From: Saccoglossus kowalevskii
Taxonomy: Eukaryota; Hemichordata; Enteropneusta; Harrimaniidae
DNA length: 45,159 bases
Direction: 5' to 3'
NCBI RefSeq assembly: GCF_000003605.2
Contig: NW_003135366.1
Span: forward strand, 55,074 to 100,232
The notes under the pieces were generated by a model that saw nothing but the letters and a program-made list of their open reading frames with translations, made no database searches and was not told where the DNA came from. Both the position numbers and the translations under genes were made by a program. This document shows, in pieces, positions 43,901-45,159 of the stretch (positions are counted from its first letter, which is position 1; every line of letters starts with the position of its first letter).

Positions 43901-45159
43901 GACATTTAATAGTTAGAGAAGGTACCAATTTCCATATGTCTTCTATGTATTTCCAGTACTAGAATGTTACACAAAACATTCAACTGATATATAGTGGATG
44001 TAATTAAATCTATTTGTCTTTGAACTCCAATGTAAACATTGTCCTTTTAACAATATGAAATGTGTCAATATTTTGTTTCCTATATGTAATTGGTTGATTA
44101 TTTTTAAAATAAATTTACAGAAAAAATTATCAAAATAGGAAAACTGTTGTCAAACTATAATGGCGCGGTCAGTGGGTTTAACTTGACAAGACAAACTTGA
44201 ATAGACATTTAATAAAAACTGTATTCGTAATAAGTTCGCAGCTTGAACAGTGAAAACGCGTGTTTACTGATATTTGAAACCTCCAAAAAAAATTCAGGTT
44301 TACCATTTTTTTCAACTGATACTTGAAGATAATTCTACGCTCCCCAAAATAGCTATATGTTGGTGTCACTGTAGACTGATCGCTTACACGGACTAATCAA
44401 ATTAGGTTTTTACATAAGCCCATGAGTGTATCATATTGAATAATTTATGTGATAATGTGTATATTACAGGATATTTCTTACATATAATTATATAATACAA
44501 GGTATTATCGGAAAAATTATATAATTATACGCCCTTCGGTGGTCACTTTATTGAAGCAGATGATTATTAAGTTGGTGAGAAACAAGTATAGTTTAACTGT
44601 GATTATGACTTTCCTCGCCCGTTATTAGGCATGCAGCCACCGCAATGAATTGGTTTTCAGAAAGCCTCTCGATAAACAAATTAAACATAGCGTTGGCTAT
44701 TGTATGATTGTTGTTTTGTTATGCAGTATGTGGCGAGACTCTACTAGCCCATGCTACACTGTATACCACAGTCCTTCAATACTGGAGGGAGTTTGTTGAA
44801 ATTATTATTTAACATAGACGCCTTGATATATACACTCAACAAAGAGACACATCAATTCGAAATTTCTGTGTTCATCTTTCTTCGTTGATACAGAATAATA
44901 TGAGGGTCAACATCGATACAACATATTACGTTTTCAGTCCGTCGCTCAACCAGGTACGTAAATGTACTGAAAACATGTTTACCCGTCTCTGGATTCATGA
45001 AAATAAACAAAATTACCCACCAAATGCATAACGCACAGTACATTTTTTTCAACGATTTTTAAATTAATATAATGTTTAATATTCGGAAAGGTTTTGAATT
45101 TTTTTCCTCTCGTTTTTTTCTCTCTCGCTACCTTGAAGCAAAACTAGAAATTTACCCAT
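40928..45159. other. No gene recognised
   Basis: The longest frame is 41716-42072 on the plus strand (118 codons, starting MTRNKDGFNAVSGE). It is unrecognised and overlaps a second open frame, so it is not called a gene. A 16-bp palindrome acatataattatatgt lies near 43493. The rest shows nothing I can support. Confidence 0.45.

Overview
This is an AT-rich metazoan nuclear window. Its genes are intron-split with GT-AG junctions, and it is dense in minisatellites, microsatellites, MITE-like elements and decayed non-LTR retrotransposons. There is no bacterial or phage-like gene organisation. The repeat types fit an invertebrate, perhaps a lophotrochozoan such as a mollusc, but no marker in the window proves the lineage.

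The only confident host gene is on the plus strand at 645-8780: the last seven coding exons of a secreted subtilisin-like serine protease (peptidase S8A, proteinase K-like). The exons join in frame to give 347 visible residues: the rest of an I9 inhibitor propeptide, then a catalytic domain with Asp, His, oxyanion Asn and Ser all present, then a stop. The signal peptide and start of the propeptide lie upstream of the window. Intron phases alternate 0,1,0,1,0,1. The introns are full of repeats: an antisense 5'-truncated non-LTR retrotransposon ending in a long (AAT)n microsatellite (intron 2), two copies of a TTAA-bounded MITE-like family (introns 3 and 5), a (CA)n run (intron 5) and a 580-bp foldback element (intron 6). 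A 20-bp minisatellite fills the window up to exon A.

From about 8.8 kb to the end (about 36 kb) I see no convincing protein-coding gene. This part holds a third, inverted MITE copy (13.8-14.0 kb), an inverted duplication (10.8-11.2 and 16.9-17.3 kb), a plus-strand non-LTR remnant (24.1-25.5 kb), two inverted clusters of one degenerate satellite (23.4-23.9 and 40.1-40.6 kb), other tandem repeats, a possible SINE head and a possible solo LTR at 36.0-36.4 kb. The LTR-like segment carries two perfect three-unit heat-shock elements upstream of a TATA box. Candidate regulatory motifs include a divergent CTCF-like pair at 9.4-9.6 kb just past the protease gene, a perfect NRF1 palindrome at 17.5 kb and a CACGTG/CRE cluster at 18.9-19.1 kb.

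I did not find an obvious new multi-gene system. The best leads are the heat-shock-element LTR-like promoter, the TTAA MITE family inserted repeatedly in the protease gene, an unexplained antisense reading frame beside the first retrotransposon, and the inverted satellite pair.
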